This document shows positions 63,562-64,000 of a DNA stretch of 64,000 nt, piece after piece. The stretch spans positions 62,001-126,000 of the forward strand of contig NZ_VTFS01000005.1 in NCBI RefSeq assembly GCF_009671245.1, read 5' to 3'. The position numbers were made by a program, and so were the translations under genes. Positions within the stretch are counted from its first letter, which is position 1, and every line of letters begins with the position of its first letter. Source of the DNA: Marinicella rhabdoformis. GTDB taxonomy: Bacteria > Pseudomonadota > Gammaproteobacteria > Xanthomonadales > Marinicellaceae. The notes under the pieces were generated by a model. It did no database searches and was not told the DNA's origin. It worked only from the letters and a program-made list of their open reading frames with translations.

Positions 63562-64000
63562 TTAGTTTTGACACCAGTTTTTATACATCACATTATCAGC
63601 CCGTATCATAGACAGTTCGTGGGTTTGCTGTGTATCCACCCACTCAATATCCAAAGTGTTGCAGTCACTTAAACTCAAGGTCATGTTACCGACAAATTCA
63701 TGATCTGCTTGTTGGTTTCCGGATTCAAGCATATTTAAGCCGCTGAAACGGTAAAGATGGACAGTCATTATATCTACACTGGCTGTTATTTCTCCAGTAC
63801 CCGCCAACCACAAAGGCTTACCATTCTCAAAAAGGTATGCTGTTACAAATACATATTCACTACCGTCGTGTCTGATGCCTTTGTTCAATGCCAATCCTTG
63901 ATTTGCCATATCAGGATCATACCAAGCACCATTAATCGCCGCATTGATTTGTGGTTGATCTTCAAGCACATAATAACCAAATTTCTTGCTTTGGTGATCA
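63562..64000 (-). CDS. Tandem paralogue of the 61763 gene, partial (N-terminus beyond window)
   Basis: Minus-strand frame open from the window edge: the translation ...KFGYYVLEDQPQINAAING continues into the same C-terminal domain as the 61763 protein, with a 38-residue block identical between the two copies. A GTG at 63969 is not the real start because the frame and similarity (GYYxLEDxPQIN) continue upstream. Only the last 146 codons are visible; a full copy would be about 567 aa. Confidence 0.82.
   Translation of the reverse strand, partial: DHQSKKFGYYVLEDQPQINAAINGAWYDPDMANQGLALNKGIRHDGSEYVFVTAYLFENGKPLWLAGTGEITASVDIMTVHLYRFSGLNMLESGNQQADHEFVGNMTLSLSDCNTLDIEWVDTQQTHELSMIRADNVMYKNWCQN
63835..63915. 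repeat. Copy B of tandem gene duplication
   Basis: Partner of 62036-62116. Most differences are silent, which points to selection on the protein or to fairly recent duplication. Confidence 0.9.

Overview
The window looks like chromosomal DNA of a low-to-mid GC marine-type gammaproteobacterium. The block hfq-hflX-hflK-hflC-DUF2065-purA is a gammaproteobacterial signature, and rpoH, dinB, tatD, sppA and a bioB-bioF-bioH-bioC run fit the same class. A PPi-type phosphofructokinase, a lidless adenylate kinase and many secreted beta-rich proteins recall Xanthomonadales-like or Marinicella-like bacteria. That assignment is inference from gene content; there is no rRNA here to confirm it. I saw no tRNA, rRNA, CRISPR array, insertion sequence, integrase or phage gene.

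Layout. 1-1152 is the N-terminal two thirds of aspS (minus strand, cut by the window edge). 1357-3297 is a membrane Ser/Thr kinase with a large extracytoplasmic C-terminal domain. 3308-13352 is a dense plus-strand envelope locus: a tRNA-queuosine mannosyltransferase-like enzyme, a polyprenyl-phosphate type glycosyltransferase, a phosphodiesterase lipoprotein, an LtaS/OpgB-like phosphotransferase, a GMC oxidoreductase with a fused small-subunit-like partner, an MBOAT acyltransferase and an AlgX/AlgJ-like protein. It is followed by a convergent methyltransferase gene. 14398-19592 is the hfq-to-purA block. 19639-24369 (minus) holds pfp, a nucleotide-sugar dehydrogenase, dinB and a membrane protein. 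adk, a TusA-like gene, rpoH and sppA follow. 28758-33296 (plus) holds a BNR-repeat secreted protein, an LpxL-like acyltransferase and a rhomboid protease.

35225-42260 (minus) is a complete MoxR-DUF58-DUF4381-VWA-VWA/TPR-BatD operon with a perfect palindrome just downstream of its likely -10 box. Transport and membrane genes (PepSY, CPA antiporter, TerC, an ICMT-like protein, DUF2238) and a GH18 chitinase lead to the biotin genes (48702-52414). The last section contains an FkbM methyltransferase, a HIT protein coupled to a small K+ channel, a beta-helix protein divergent from an ECF sigma/kinase-TPR pair, a histidine-rich secreted protein with three helically phased repeats in its promoter, an amidohydrolase/glyoxalase pair, and two tandem paralogues of a secreted protein, the second cut by the window end.

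The best candidate for an undescribed system is the envelope locus at about 4.4-13.4 kb. It combines lipid-linked sugar transfer, glycerophosphate-type transfer and hydrolysis, a GMC redox pair and O-acylation in one colinear gene run. Its substrate cannot be read from the sequence.
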